A DNA stretch of 64,000 nucleotides from Bacteroidales bacterium. GTDB lineage: Bacteria; Bacteroidota; Bacteroidia; Bacteroidales; Marinilabiliaceae. Where the stretch lies: assembly GCA_024401295.1 (NCBI GenBank), contig JAKSLG010000002.1, positions 62,001-126,000 of the forward strand. Reading direction: 5' to 3'. The translations under genes and the position numbers were made by a program. Of this stretch, positions 22,864 through 31,236 are shown piece after piece; the first letter of the stretch is position 1, and each line of letters begins with the position of its first letter. Under the pieces are notes generated by a model. It was not told where the DNA came from, searched no databases, and was given only the letters and a program-made list of their open reading frames with translations.

Positions 22864-25131
22864 ATGGACATTAAATATACACGCCCCGTTTCAGACACAA
22901 TACGCAAGGCTATCGAGATTGCGATGGACATGCACCACGAGCTCATCGAGCCCGAGCACCTGCTCATGGCACTCCTGGCTGATGACGACTTTGCCATGTC
23001 ATATAGCGAAGCCGGAGGCTCTGTCTCGGAACTGTTTGCCGACGTGCGAAAAAACCTGCAAGGCAAGAAGAACAACGCAGAAGGATCGAAGACACCAAAC
23101 ATGTCGTCGCAGATGCAGGAGATTTTTGCCCGCTCTGCCATGACTGTCAGCAAAAGCGGCAATATTCCTATAGGCATAGCGCATCTGGCGGGCAGCATTC
23201 TCGGACTGCCGGATTCTGAGGCACAGGGTATTTTCAAAAAGCATCTCAACGGCAACAGGACATCAAAATTCCTCCATCTGCTTGCAGAACGCACATTCAA
23301 CGAGCCGACCTCTGATGATTCAAACGGATTCTCTATCCGCCTTGTCGACAAGCCGTTGAACATTGGTGCGCCAGACGAAATGGCAAGCAATGGCTCAATG
23401 ACCGGCGTGCGCAACATAAGCGAAATCGCGAAATCATCAACGCCTGTCATCGGCCGCGGCGATGCTGTCAATCAGACCATTGAGACACTTTGCAGACTCA
23501 ATGCGAACGGTGTTCTTCACATAGGTGAACATGGCGTTGGAAAAACAAAAATGCTCATCGCCATAGCGAATCGAATCACATACACAGATGCGCCGCGACG
23601 CCTGAAAGACTGCACCGTTTATGAGGTCGATATGTCGGCAATCACCAATGGTGTTCAGATGCGCGGAGAAATTGAGCAACGTCTGGCACAGCTGGTTGAC
23701 ACAATCAGAAACAAAGGCAACGCCATCATCTGTCTTGACGGCATCGATGCGGTTCTCAAAATCAGCCACAACAGCGACAGTCCTGTCGACATGCTCGGCA
23801 TGCTGAAGCCATTTCTCAAAGAAGAAGGCTTATTCTTCATTGCAACGACATCGCCAGACAGTCGCAATCGCTTTGCCCGTAAATTCGAATCATTTGAAAG
23901 TCATTTCAATCCGATCATAATAAATGAGCCGACAAAGGCTGAGGCTTTGGAGATTCTGCAACACGAAAAGGTGCAATATGAGAAATTTCACCGCGTGAAA
24001 TATTCCGATGAGGCTATTTCGTATGCAGTGGACATGAGCATCAAACACCTTCGTAATCAACCACTTCCGCTCAAGGCACTGAATATCATCGACCAGGCTG
24101 GAGCTCATCGCGAGATGAGGTCGCAGTCGACGAACAAGCTGCGCGTCAGCAAAAGCGACATCGCGGCTGTCATCAGAACAATCTGCGGTCTGAAAGCCGT
24201 TGGCGACAAGGAAGAGAAGTTGCAGATTGCAGCGCTCGCATCCAATATGAAATCAAAAATATTCGGACAAAACGAAGCCATCGAACGCATCGTGGAGACC
24301 ATCCAGACTTGGAAAGCAGGCTTGAACGAAAACGGCAAACCAATTGCGAACTTCCTTTTTGTCGGCCCAACCGGCGTTGGAAAAACAGCTATTGCACAGT
24401 CGCTTTCCGACGAACTCGAAATGCCGTTGGTTCGCTTCGACATGAGCGAATATGCTGAAAAGCATACCATTTCGAAACTGCTCGGATCGCCTGCCGGCTA
24501 CATCGGCTACGACGACGGCGGACTGCTCACTGCGGCTCTCCAGAAATCGCCTAACAGCGTGGTGCTTCTCGATGAAATCGAAAAAGCGCATCCGGACATA
24601 TTCAACGTTTTGCTGCAGGTCATGGACTATGGCGTGCTGACAGACAATCGAGGTCAGAAAGTTTCGTTTCAGAACGCAATCATCATCATGACTTCGAACG
24701 CCGGCGCACAATATGCCCACATGGCAAGCCTCGGATTCGCATCGAAACAGACAAGCGGATCGGCAATGCTGACCGAAGTCCGCAAGATGTTTAAACCGGA
24801 ATTCATCAATCGTCTGACTGCGACAATCGTCTTCAACGAGATGAACGAGGAGATGGCATCGCTCATTCTCAGCAAAAAGATCGAGGAACTGGCTAAGATG
24901 CTCAGCGACAGAAGCGTAGAAATTGAAGTGCTGCCTGAGGCTTTCAAACAGATGCTCGACGAAGGATTCAGCAAGGAATATGGCGCACGCGAAATCGACC
25001 GCCTTATAACTCATTCGCTCAAACCTTTGCTTGTCAACGAGATACTGTTTGGCAAATTGCGCAAAGGCGGCAAGGCACAAGTCTGCATCGATAGCAATGC
25101 ATTAAAGATAAACGTCGTAAAATCCGCTTAA
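22864..25131 (+). CDS. ClpA-like AAA+ unfoldase with degenerate D1 domain
   Basis: A 755-aa ATP-dependent Clp ATP-binding subunit with the ClpA layout: Clp_N repeats (1-140), D1 (~195-420), D2 (~465-755). D2 is intact: Walker A G-P-T-G-V-G-K-T (501-508), pore loop G-Y-I-G (545-548), Walker B L-L-D-E (568-571), arginine at N-R (650). An L-G-F tripeptide (623-625) sits where ClpA/ClpX dock ClpP. D1 keeps Walker A G-E-H-G-V-G-K-T (221-228), but Walker B ends D-G instead of D-E (292-293), the pore loop is Q-M-R-G instead of K-Y-R-G, and the arginine-finger segment reads E-S-H-F instead of A-R-R-F. D1 probably binds ATP for assembly without hydrolysing it. An esterase gene follows after 10 bp. Confidence 0.9.
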   Translation: MDIKYTRPVSDTIRKAIEIAMDMHHELIEPEHLLMALLADDDFAMSYSEAGGSVSELFADVRKNLQGKKNNAEGSKTPNMSSQMQEIFARSAMTVSKSGNIPIGIAHLAGSILGLPDSEAQGIFKKHLNGNRTSKFLHLLAERTFNEPTSDDSNGFSIRLVDKPLNIGAPDEMASNGSMTGVRNISEIAKSSTPVIGRGDAVNQTIETLCRLNANGVLHIGEHGVGKTKMLIAIANRITYTDAPRRLKDCTVYEVDMSAITNGVQMRGEIEQRLAQLVDTIRNKGNAIICLDGIDAVLKISHNSDSPVDMLGMLKPFLKEEGLFFIATTSPDSRNRFARKFESFESHFNPIIINEPTKAEALEILQHEKVQYEKFHRVKYSDEAISYAVDMSIKHLRNQPLPLKALNIIDQAGAHREMRSQSTNKLRVSKSDIAAVIRTICGLKAVGDKEEKLQIAALASNMKSKIFGQNEAIERIVETIQTWKAGLNENGKPIANFLFVGPTGVGKTAIAQSLSDELEMPLVRFDMSEYAEKHTISKLLGSPAGYIGYDDGGLLTAALQKSPNSVVLLDEIEKAHPDIFNVLLQVMDYGVLTDNRGQKVSFQNAIIIMTSNAGAQYAHMASLGFASKQTSGSAMLTEVRKMFKPEFINRLTATIVFNEMNEEMASLILSKKIEELAKMLSDRSVEIEVLPEAFKQMLDEGFSKEYGAREIDRLITHSLKPLLVNEILFGKLRKGGKAQVCIDSNALKINVVKSA

Positions 25132-25141
25132 CAGATTCGCA

Positions 25142-25720
25142 ATGAGAATTTTATATCTACACGGAATGGCTTCGAGCCACGAATCGGAAACTGCAGCATA
25201 TATCAGAAAACATATGCCAGAGGCCGAAGTCGTCGTGCCCGATCTGTCAATCGATCCAGCAATAGCATTCCCGCAGATCGAGAAGATTCTCAGCGAAGAA
25301 AAAATCGACCTCATCATTGGCCATTCACTGGGTGGATTCATGGCACAGAAATGCCGAGGATACAAGAAGATATTGCTAAACCCGAGCCTTGGAGTGAGCT
25401 ATTTCTATCTGCTCAAAGGCACAAATCGCTACAAGCATGCACGCTACGACGGCGTTCAGACATGGTTTGTCGACGACCGCATCTGCAAGCAATACAAGGC
25501 GATGGAACATTCGCAATATGACGGACTTGACGAGAAAGAGGACAACCTGACGCTTGGACTTTTTGCTCGCTGGGATTTCCTGACTCGAATGTCATCGCAC
25601 TGGTTCTTGAAGCACTATTCGCATAGGCAATTTATTCCCGGGCGTCACTTTGCATCAGAGGCCACAGTCAGAGACCACATTGTTCCTGCTATCAGGAAAA
25701 TGCTTGACGGCATCAAATAA
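25142..25720 (+). CDS. YqiA/UPF0227-type esterase
   Basis: A 192-aa alpha/beta-hydrolase of the YqiA/YcfP family (PF05728). It opens L-Y-L-H-G-M-A-S-S (oxyanion region) and has the nucleophile elbow G-H-S-L-G-G (60-65); the late histidine is probably in P-G-R-H-F-A-S, preceded by acidic candidates. Cytosolic, small acyl or thioester substrates likely. It starts 10 bp after the clpA-like gene and is probably co-transcribed with it, and with the serine acetyltransferase gene 26 bp further on. Confidence 0.82.
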   Translation: MRILYLHGMASSHESETAAYIRKHMPEAEVVVPDLSIDPAIAFPQIEKILSEEKIDLIIGHSLGGFMAQKCRGYKKILLNPSLGVSYFYLLKGTNRYKHARYDGVQTWFVDDRICKQYKAMEHSQYDGLDEKEDNLTLGLFARWDFLTRMSSHWFLKHYSHRQFIPGRHFASEATVRDHIVPAIRKMLDGIK

Positions 25721-25746
25721 GTAACAAACAAAACACTATAAATCAA

Positions 25747-26634
25747 ATGGATAACAACGAGAGACTGCGCAACAGCATCAACGCCTTGTCTGCACTGACC
25801 GACGACGAGATTCAATCGACCGTATCGGCAGATTCGTTGCCTTCGATTGCAGCGATGAAGCGTATCATCGAGCTGTGCAAACACGTGATTTTTCCAGGCT
25901 ATTTCGACTCGAACCGCATCGACGACCAGATGAGACTCTACTATATCGGAGTCAGCATGAAGGAGCTTTTCGTCCTCCTCAAGCAGCAAATCGCTTGCGG
26001 ATTCAGGACTGCCGGAAAGGACATCGATGAAAGCACGGTGGAAGACATCGTCATCGGATTCACCGACAGACTGCCGGAAATCAAGCGTATGCTCTATACC
26101 GACATCGATGCCATGTCGCATTCCGACCCTGCCGTGACATCGAAAAGCGAGATCATCTTCTGCTATCCATTTGTGCAAGTCATGCTCCACTACCGCGTGG
26201 CACATGAACTTCTCACGCTTGGTGTGCCGCTCATTCCGCGCCGACTCACCGAAATGGCACATTCAGAGACAGGCATCGACATCCACCCGGGTGCAAGAAT
26301 CGACGAATATTTCTGCATCGACCACGGCACAGGCGTTGTCATTGGCGAAACATGCATCATCGGCAAGCATGTAATGCTATATCAAGGAGTTACGCTCGGA
26401 GCGAAGAGCTTCACATTCGACTCGACAGGCACTCCACTCAACACTCCGCGCCACCCTATTCTTGAGGACAACGTAACCGTCTATTCAAATTCATCGGTGC
26501 TCGGTCGAATCACGATTGGCCACGACACAATCATCGGCGGCAACGTGTGGTTAACCAATAGTGTACCACCATTTTCGCGCATCCTGCAAAGCAAGCCTTC
26601 CGCCATGACGTTCACCGATGGAGCTGGAATCTGA
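25747..26634 (+). CDS. cysE: Serine O-acetyltransferase
   Basis: Makes O-acetylserine from serine and acetyl-CoA for cysteine synthesis. The 295-aa protein has an N-terminal all-helical trimerisation domain and a C-terminal left-handed parallel beta-helix of hexapeptide repeats, with I-D-I-H-P-G-A-R-I-D, D-H-G-T-G-V-V-I-G-E-T and Y-Q-G-V-T-L-G-A. The catalytic H-P-G and D-H-G-T-G motifs are both present. The N-terminal domain is longer than in E. coli CysE, as often in Bacteroidota (EpsC-like). It ends the clpA-esterase-cysE run and has no sulfur-assimilation neighbours in the window. Confidence 0.88.
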   Translation: MDNNERLRNSINALSALTDDEIQSTVSADSLPSIAAMKRIIELCKHVIFPGYFDSNRIDDQMRLYYIGVSMKELFVLLKQQIACGFRTAGKDIDESTVEDIVIGFTDRLPEIKRMLYTDIDAMSHSDPAVTSKSEIIFCYPFVQVMLHYRVAHELLTLGVPLIPRRLTEMAHSETGIDIHPGARIDEYFCIDHGTGVVIGETCIIGKHVMLYQGVTLGAKSFTFDSTGTPLNTPRHPILEDNVTVYSNSSVLGRITIGHDTIIGGNVWLTNSVPPFSRILQSKPSAMTFTDGAGI

Positions 26635-26672
26635 CTCAATTAATTACAATTAACATTTTAATAATCATCTCA

Positions 26673-26707
26673 TTTGTCGGAAATGAAATGAAAAATGCAT
26701 AACTTTG
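26673..26707 (+). promoter_or_regulatory. Promoter-like motif before fba
   Basis: TTTG (26673-26676) and TAACTTTG (26700-26707) match both boxes, but the spacer is 23 nt rather than 19-20. It lies 41 nt before the aldolase ATG. Confidence 0.5.
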
Positions 26708-26748
26708 AAGCCAGAAAATTCAAACACTAAAATAAACTTAACAAAAAA

Positions 26749-27744
26749 ATGGCAACAAGCTACAAAGAACTTGGCCTCGTGAACACAAAGGAAATGTTCG
26801 CAAAGGCTGTTAAGGGCGGCTATGCTATCCCTGCCTTCAACTTCAACACAATGGAGCAGATGCAGGCTATCGTAATGGCTGCAGTTGAGACAAAGTCTCC
26901 AGTTATCATGCAGGTTTCTAAGGGTGCTCGTAACTATGCTAACGGTACTATCCTCCGTAACCTCGCTAAGGGTGCTGTAGAGTACGCTAAGGAGCTCGGT
27001 TGCGAGAATCCACAGATCGTACTTCACCTCGACCATGGTGATTCATTCGAGCTTTGCAAGGATTGCATCGACAACGGTTTCTCTTCAGTAATGATCGACG
27101 GCTCACACCTCCCATACGAGGAGAACGTTGCTCTCGCTAAGAAGGTTGTTGAGTACGCTCACCAGTTCGACGTAACTGTTGAGGCTGAGCTCGGCGTTCT
27201 CGCTGGTGTTGAGGACGAAGTTTCTGCAGCTGAGTCACACTACACTAAGCCAGAGGAAGTTATCGACTTCGCTACTCGTACAGGCTGCGACTCACTCGCT
27301 ATCTCTATCGGTACTTCACACGGTGCACACAAGTTCACTCCTGCACAGTGCACACTCGTAAACGGCGTTCTCGTTCCACCACCATTGGCATTCGACATCC
27401 TCGCTGAAATCGAGCAGAAGCTCCCTGGTTTCCCTATCGTTCTCCACGGTTCTTCATCAGTTCCACAGGACGAAGTTGCAACTATCAACAAGTTCGGTGG
27501 CAAGCTCGACGCTGCTATCGGTATTCCAGAAGAACAGCTCGCTAAGGCTTCTAAGTCAGCAGTTTGCAAGATCAACATCGACTCTGACTCACGCCTCGCT
27601 ATGACAGCTGCTATCCGTCAGTACATGGCTGAGAACCCTTCTCACTTCGATCCACGTCAGTACCTCAAGCCAGCACGTGAGAACATGAAGAAGATGTACA
27701 TCCACAAGATCGTGAACGTACTCGGTTCTGACAACAAGCTCTAA
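26749..27744 (+). CDS. fba: Class II fructose-bisphosphate aldolase
   Basis: Cleaves fructose 1,6-bisphosphate in glycolysis using zinc. The 331-aa chain has the class II motifs: H-L-D-H-G-D-S (zinc and catalytic region), S-V-M-I-D-G-S-H-L-P, V-E-A-E-L-G-x-L-x-G-x-E-D, the glycine-rich I-S-I-G-T-S-H-G and L-H-G-S-S-S-V-P. Codon use is strikingly biased (GCT, GGT, CGT, CTC, AAG, AAC), unlike the neighbours, as expected of a very abundant protein. It has its own upstream promoter-like motif and a strong terminator downstream, so it is probably monocistronic. Confidence 0.95.
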   Translation: MATSYKELGLVNTKEMFAKAVKGGYAIPAFNFNTMEQMQAIVMAAVETKSPVIMQVSKGARNYANGTILRNLAKGAVEYAKELGCENPQIVLHLDHGDSFELCKDCIDNGFSSVMIDGSHLPYEENVALAKKVVEYAHQFDVTVEAELGVLAGVEDEVSAAESHYTKPEEVIDFATRTGCDSLAISIGTSHGAHKFTPAQCTLVNGVLVPPPLAFDILAEIEQKLPGFPIVLHGSSSVPQDEVATINKFGGKLDAAIGIPEEQLAKASKSAVCKINIDSDSRLAMTAAIRQYMAENPSHFDPRQYLKPARENMKKMYIHKIVNVLGSDNKL

Positions 27745-27779
27745 TAGCTACAGAGAAATTTAACACGCGATAAGAAACG

Positions 27780-27809
27780 GCCTGTGGACGTGAGTCCGCA
27801 GGCTTTTTT
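27780..27809 (+). terminator. Rho-independent terminator after fba
   Basis: A 10-bp stem (27780-27789 with 27794-27803, one G-T wobble), loop GTGA, then TTTTTT. Confidence 0.88.
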
Positions 27810-27810
27810 C

Positions 27811-27956
27811 ATCTCCTTTCTCGAGGGGAGAAGTCTCCCCCTGGCTTCGGCCGCCTCCGGCGTCACTTCCGCCCCCCCCTCACTGACCCACTCCACTCTG
27901 CCAAACGCCGTTGGACTCAGTCTCACCACGGCCATTCTCCCAACACGACACAAAGA
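27811..27956. other. GC-rich non-coding block between fba and the HAD gene
   Basis: The 294-bp gap between fba and the HAD gene holds the terminator, this block and a promoter. The block is much richer in G+C than its surroundings, contains C-runs, a 7-bp inverted repeat (27825-27831 with 27834-27840) and short GCCGCC/CCGGC segments. Both strands stay open for ~60-70 codons, but the products look like low-complexity artefacts of composition. It may be an intergenic repeat or the remnant of an inserted element. Confidence 0.5.
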
Positions 27957-27986
27957 GATTAAAGAATGTTATAATTGCCATTATAT

Positions 27987-28018
27987 TTTGAATATCTCGA
28001 AGCACGAAACTAAATTTG
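27987..28018 (+). promoter_or_regulatory. Promoter for the HAD-lrgA-lrgB unit
   Basis: TTTG (27987-27990), 20-nt spacer and TAAATTTG (28011-28018) match the Bacteroidota consensus, 20 nt before the ATG at 28039. Confidence 0.75.
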
Positions 28019-28038
28019 CGTCCGAAACAGTGACACCA

Positions 28039-28812
28039 ATGATAAAAGCAATCTTCTTCGACATCGACGGAACACTTGTCAGTTTCGAAACACATCGCAT
28101 ACCGCAATCGACAATTGAAACGCTTGAACGTCTCCGGAAAAAAGGCATAAAGCTATTCATTGCCACAGGCCGACAGTTCGGGCTCATCAACAACCTCCAA
28201 GGCATCGACTTCGACGGATACGTAACAATCAACGGCGCAATAACACTCGTTGGTGGACAAATCATCGACAAGCATCCTATTGCGAAAGACCAGATCGAAG
28301 CAGCATGCGAATACATCGACAAGAAAAAATCATTCCCATGTACATTCGTAATGGCCGACCGCATCGCCATTAACTACATCAACGACGACGTTGAAGCATT
28401 GCGCAAGCAAATCAACTTTCCACACATTCCGCTTGACGACCTCAGATCGCTCAATGGCGAAGATGTCTATCAGATGATATCATTCTTCAAAGAAGACATT
28501 GAAGCAGACGTAATGTCGCACCTGAAAGACTGCTCTTCAGCTCGCTGGAGCCCGATTTTCACCGACATCATCGCAAGTGGTGTGAGTAAAGTTTGTGGCA
28601 TCGAAGCTGTGTGCCGACACTTTGGCATCAAACGCGATGAAGTCATGGCCATTGGCGACGGAGGCAACGACATCGAGATGATCCAGTGGGCCGGTGTCGG
28701 TGTGGCAATGGGCAATGCGACAGACAACGTGAAAAAAGCAGCCGATTTTGTCACGACATCCGTTGATGATGACGGTATCTTCAATGCGGCAAACAGATAC
28801 ATCTTCAACTAA
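28039..28812 (+). CDS. Cof-type HAD-IIB phosphatase
   Basis: A 257-aa HAD-superfamily sugar or nucleotide phosphatase of the Cof/IIB class. Motif I is F-F-D-I-D-G-T (6-12), motif II A-T-G-R, and motif IV G-D-G-G-N-D-I-E-M; a lysine (motif III) lies in the S-K-V segment before it. The IIB cap lies between motifs II and III. The frame is open to 27784 through the GC-rich block, but ATG 28039 starts exactly at the family N-terminus and follows the promoter. lrgA begins 6 bp downstream. Substrate not predictable. Confidence 0.88.
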   Translation: MIKAIFFDIDGTLVSFETHRIPQSTIETLERLRKKGIKLFIATGRQFGLINNLQGIDFDGYVTINGAITLVGGQIIDKHPIAKDQIEAACEYIDKKKSFPCTFVMADRIAINYINDDVEALRKQINFPHIPLDDLRSLNGEDVYQMISFFKEDIEADVMSHLKDCSSARWSPIFTDIIASGVSKVCGIEAVCRHFGIKRDEVMAIGDGGNDIEMIQWAGVGVAMGNATDNVKKAADFVTTSVDDDGIFNAANRYIFN

Positions 28813-28818
28813 GCAATC

Positions 28819-29166
28819 ATGCATCAGGGAATTCGAGGTTTTCTCATAATATTGATATTCCTCGCCATTGGCAATGTAATCAGCTGGCTCATCAATAATT
28901 TTGTGCCAGGCAACGTTATTGGCATGATCCTGATGTTTGCCGCGCTCCAAATGCACATTATCGAAGAAAAAAGCGTCGAGAGCATATCAAAACTCCTGAC
29001 AAACAACATGACACTCATGTTTCTTCCTGCCGGCGTTGGTCTCATGGCAGCCTACGAATTGATCTTGTCAAACATCGCCGGAATAACGCTTGCCACCTTA
29101 TTAAGCACAATCATCGTTCTTGTCGTTGTTGGCAAGATTCAAGACAAATGGGGGAAAAAGGAATGA
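28819..29166 (+). CDS. lrgA: LrgA/CidA family holin-like membrane protein
   Basis: A 115-aa membrane protein with four hydrophobic segments and the CidA/LrgA pattern (I-x-x-L-x-x-x-P-G-x-V-I-G-M-I-L-M, F-x-P-A-G-V-G). In Firmicutes LrgAB and CidAB relatives tune autolysis and export of small carboxylates. Co-transcribed with a HAD phosphatase (6-bp gap) and overlapping lrgB by 4 bp (ATGA). Confidence 0.88.
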   Translation: MHQGIRGFLIILIFLAIGNVISWLINNFVPGNVIGMILMFAALQMHIIEEKSVESISKLLTNNMTLMFLPAGVGLMAAYELILSNIAGITLATLLSTIIVLVVVGKIQDKWGKKE

Positions 29167-29858
29167 AAGAGATTTTGCACAGCGATACGTTCATCGTAAT
29201 CCTGACCATTGGCAGTTATTACATCGGAACGCTGATAAACAGTCGCGTAAACAAGCCATTCACAAATCCGCTGCTCATCGCACTGATTCTAATCATCCCG
29301 ACACTTCTATTGCTCGATATAGACTATCCAACATACGAAAAAGGAAGCCACATCATATCCTTCATGCTCGGCCCTACCGTCGTCGCACTCGGATATATCC
29401 TCCACAAACAAATTGCATATCTTCACGGAAACATCCGCTCGATATTGATATCTGTCAGCATCGGTAGCATTGTTGGCGTTGTCAGCGTTTTGCTCATCTG
29501 CTGGCTATTCGACTGTCCGCGCGAAGTCATGATTTCGATGGAACCGAAATCCGTCACGATGCCTATTGCACTTGCCATCAGCGAACGCTCAAACGGCATT
29601 CTTGCAATGACGGCAATTACTGTTTTTGTTTGTGGCATATTTGGCAGCGTTGTCGGGCCCTGGGTCCTAAAAGTGACTGGCATCAAAAGCAAAGTCGCTA
29701 AAGGCCTGGCATTGGGAGCTGCAGCTCACGGCGTTGGCACATCACGTGCCATCCAGATGGGCCAGGTCGAAGGGGCCTTCGCAGGCATGGCAATTGCACT
29801 CATGGGCATTCTCACCGCAATCGTCATCCCGATTATCGAAAGCATCTGGAAGATGTAA
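29163..29858 (+). CDS. lrgB: LrgB family protein
   Basis: A 231-aa polytopic protein with the LrgB/CidB signature: N-P-L-L-I-A at residue ~36-41, P-x-V-V-A-L-G-Y-I-L (near 72-81) and a C-terminal G-A-A-A-H-G-V-G-T-S-R-A. The start overlaps the lrgA stop as ATGA, which decides it over an upstream ATG at 29148. A weak 5-bp hairpin (AAGAG/CTCTT, 29875-29888) follows. Relatives act in lactate, glycolate or pyruvate transport and in control of murein hydrolases; which applies here is open. Confidence 0.88.
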   Translation: MKEILHSDTFIVILTIGSYYIGTLINSRVNKPFTNPLLIALILIIPTLLLLDIDYPTYEKGSHIISFMLGPTVVALGYILHKQIAYLHGNIRSILISVSIGSIVGVVSVLLICWLFDCPREVMISMEPKSVTMPIALAISERSNGILAMTAITVFVCGIFGSVVGPWVLKVTGIKSKVAKGLALGAAAHGVGTSRAIQMGQVEGAFAGMAIALMGILTAIVIPIIESIWKM

Positions 29859-29987
29859 ATCACCGATTCACAAAAAGAGGCTGCTCTTCATTTGATTTCT
29901 CCGCATCATTGTACAGCAATAAATATGTTGTGCAAAAAAAAGTGTTTAATTTTTTACTATATTTGCGAAGACACAAAACTTTAAACT

Positions 29988-31214
29988 ATGAGATACACAA
30001 TTCTATTATCATTGTCATTGTTCATGACAATCTGTTCCTCGGCACAGGACAAAACGCAACAGATACTCAAAGAGTTAGAGAAAAACCTATCATCTATCCA
30101 CAATGCTTCATACGAGACGAAGTCGACGTCTTGGGAACCTTACCAAATTGAAGAAGACGTTATGGATTACACTCTAAGCACTTATGAGGTAGATAACCCA
30201 AGTGATCCCTATACTAAAAGCCAATTCATATTAAAAAATCTTGATAATGGCAGCATAATCATGTGCTATGATGGCAAACGCAGAATGAGGACCAATATTG
30301 AGGACCACACATTTGAGATTGACTCTCTATTTAAAGGGATTACAGAATACAGAGTCGTTGGGATTCCATTTTATCATGCTTGCAAGAGAATGGTAGATTA
30401 TGCTCTCAACCCAACAGACTCAATATCATTGACAATAAACGAGAAAGAAAAAGCTTACGAATTGGACCTTACCATATACAGTGATTTGCAGGTTGAGTTT
30501 ACGATGGCAAAGCCAGACCCTCACCTAGGAGAAGAAAGTAGAGCCTATACGGAAGACCCTACAAGTCATTATATCATAGTTATTGACAAAAAGACAATAC
30601 TACCGATAGGCTATTACAGATTATTATGTCACAACAGCTCTCATGAATGGATTGTTGGTGAACCCGTATTTAATCAGAATGTCAAGAAAGAATTCAGCTG
30701 CTTTGACTATATACCTGAGGGTTATATCAATCTTAATGAGAAAGAGCAGCAAGATAAACTGATGGTTAATACGCCAGACGATCTGATAGGGAAAGCAGCG
30801 CCTAGCTGGCAGCTTAAAGATGAAAACGGACGGACGTTTAATCTGTCAGACTTTAAAGGGAAAAATATCATATTAATGTTCACGGGTATAGGATGCGGAC
30901 CTTGCAAACAAGCAATTCCTTATCTGAATGAACTGACGGAGAAATACGACCGCAACAAATTCCAGATTATCGCCCTAGAATGCTGGAAAAGAAAAGCTAC
31001 AGACATCAAAAGGTATAAAAAGCACAACAACATTCTCTTTGATATGCTTGCTGATGGGTCAAGCGTACAAGATTCATATAATCTCAATGGCAGTGTACCG
31101 CATTTCTTCTTCATCAATGAAAATGGGATAATAACACATCACTTTAACGGATGGACAAACAGTATGGCGGAAGATTTCACTAAAATCTTAGATTCACTCG
31201 AAATAACGAAATAG
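29988..31214 (+). CDS. Exported thioredoxin-fold protein (TlpA-like C-terminus)
   Basis: A 408-aa exported protein: signal peptide (residues 1-19, ending S-S-A-Q), an N-terminal beta-rich domain of ~250 residues, then a TlpA/AhpC-TSA-type thioredoxin fold with the active site C-G-P-C near residues 304-307, preceded by F-T-G-I-G. The P-H-F-F-F-I-N segment keeps the cis-proline position. The role is probably periplasmic thiol-disulfide exchange on a partner bound by the N-terminal domain. It has a TATATTTG box (29958-29965) upstream and is AT-richer than neighbouring genes. It is convergent with the SpoIIE-type phosphatase gene, 22 bp away. Confidence 0.75.
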   Translation: MRYTILLSLSLFMTICSSAQDKTQQILKELEKNLSSIHNASYETKSTSWEPYQIEEDVMDYTLSTYEVDNPSDPYTKSQFILKNLDNGSIIMCYDGKRRMRTNIEDHTFEIDSLFKGITEYRVVGIPFYHACKRMVDYALNPTDSISLTINEKEKAYELDLTIYSDLQVEFTMAKPDPHLGEESRAYTEDPTSHYIIVIDKKTILPIGYYRLLCHNSSHEWIVGEPVFNQNVKKEFSCFDYIPEGYINLNEKEQQDKLMVNTPDDLIGKAAPSWQLKDENGRTFNLSDFKGKNIILMFTGIGCGPCKQAIPYLNELTEKYDRNKFQIIALECWKRKATDIKRYKKHNNILFDMLADGSSVQDSYNLNGSVPHFFFINENGIITHHFNGWTNSMAEDFTKILDSLEITK

Positions 31215-31236
31215 CATGGTGTATAGGTTAAACTAC

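Noticed and set aside
27741..27953. A 70-codon minus-strand frame in the GC-rich block after fba
   Set aside because: It runs across the fba terminator and reflects GC-rich composition; no motif or start signal supports it.
27784..28038. Upstream extension of the HAD phosphatase frame
   Set aside because: It would translate the terminator and promoter; the family start is at 28039.
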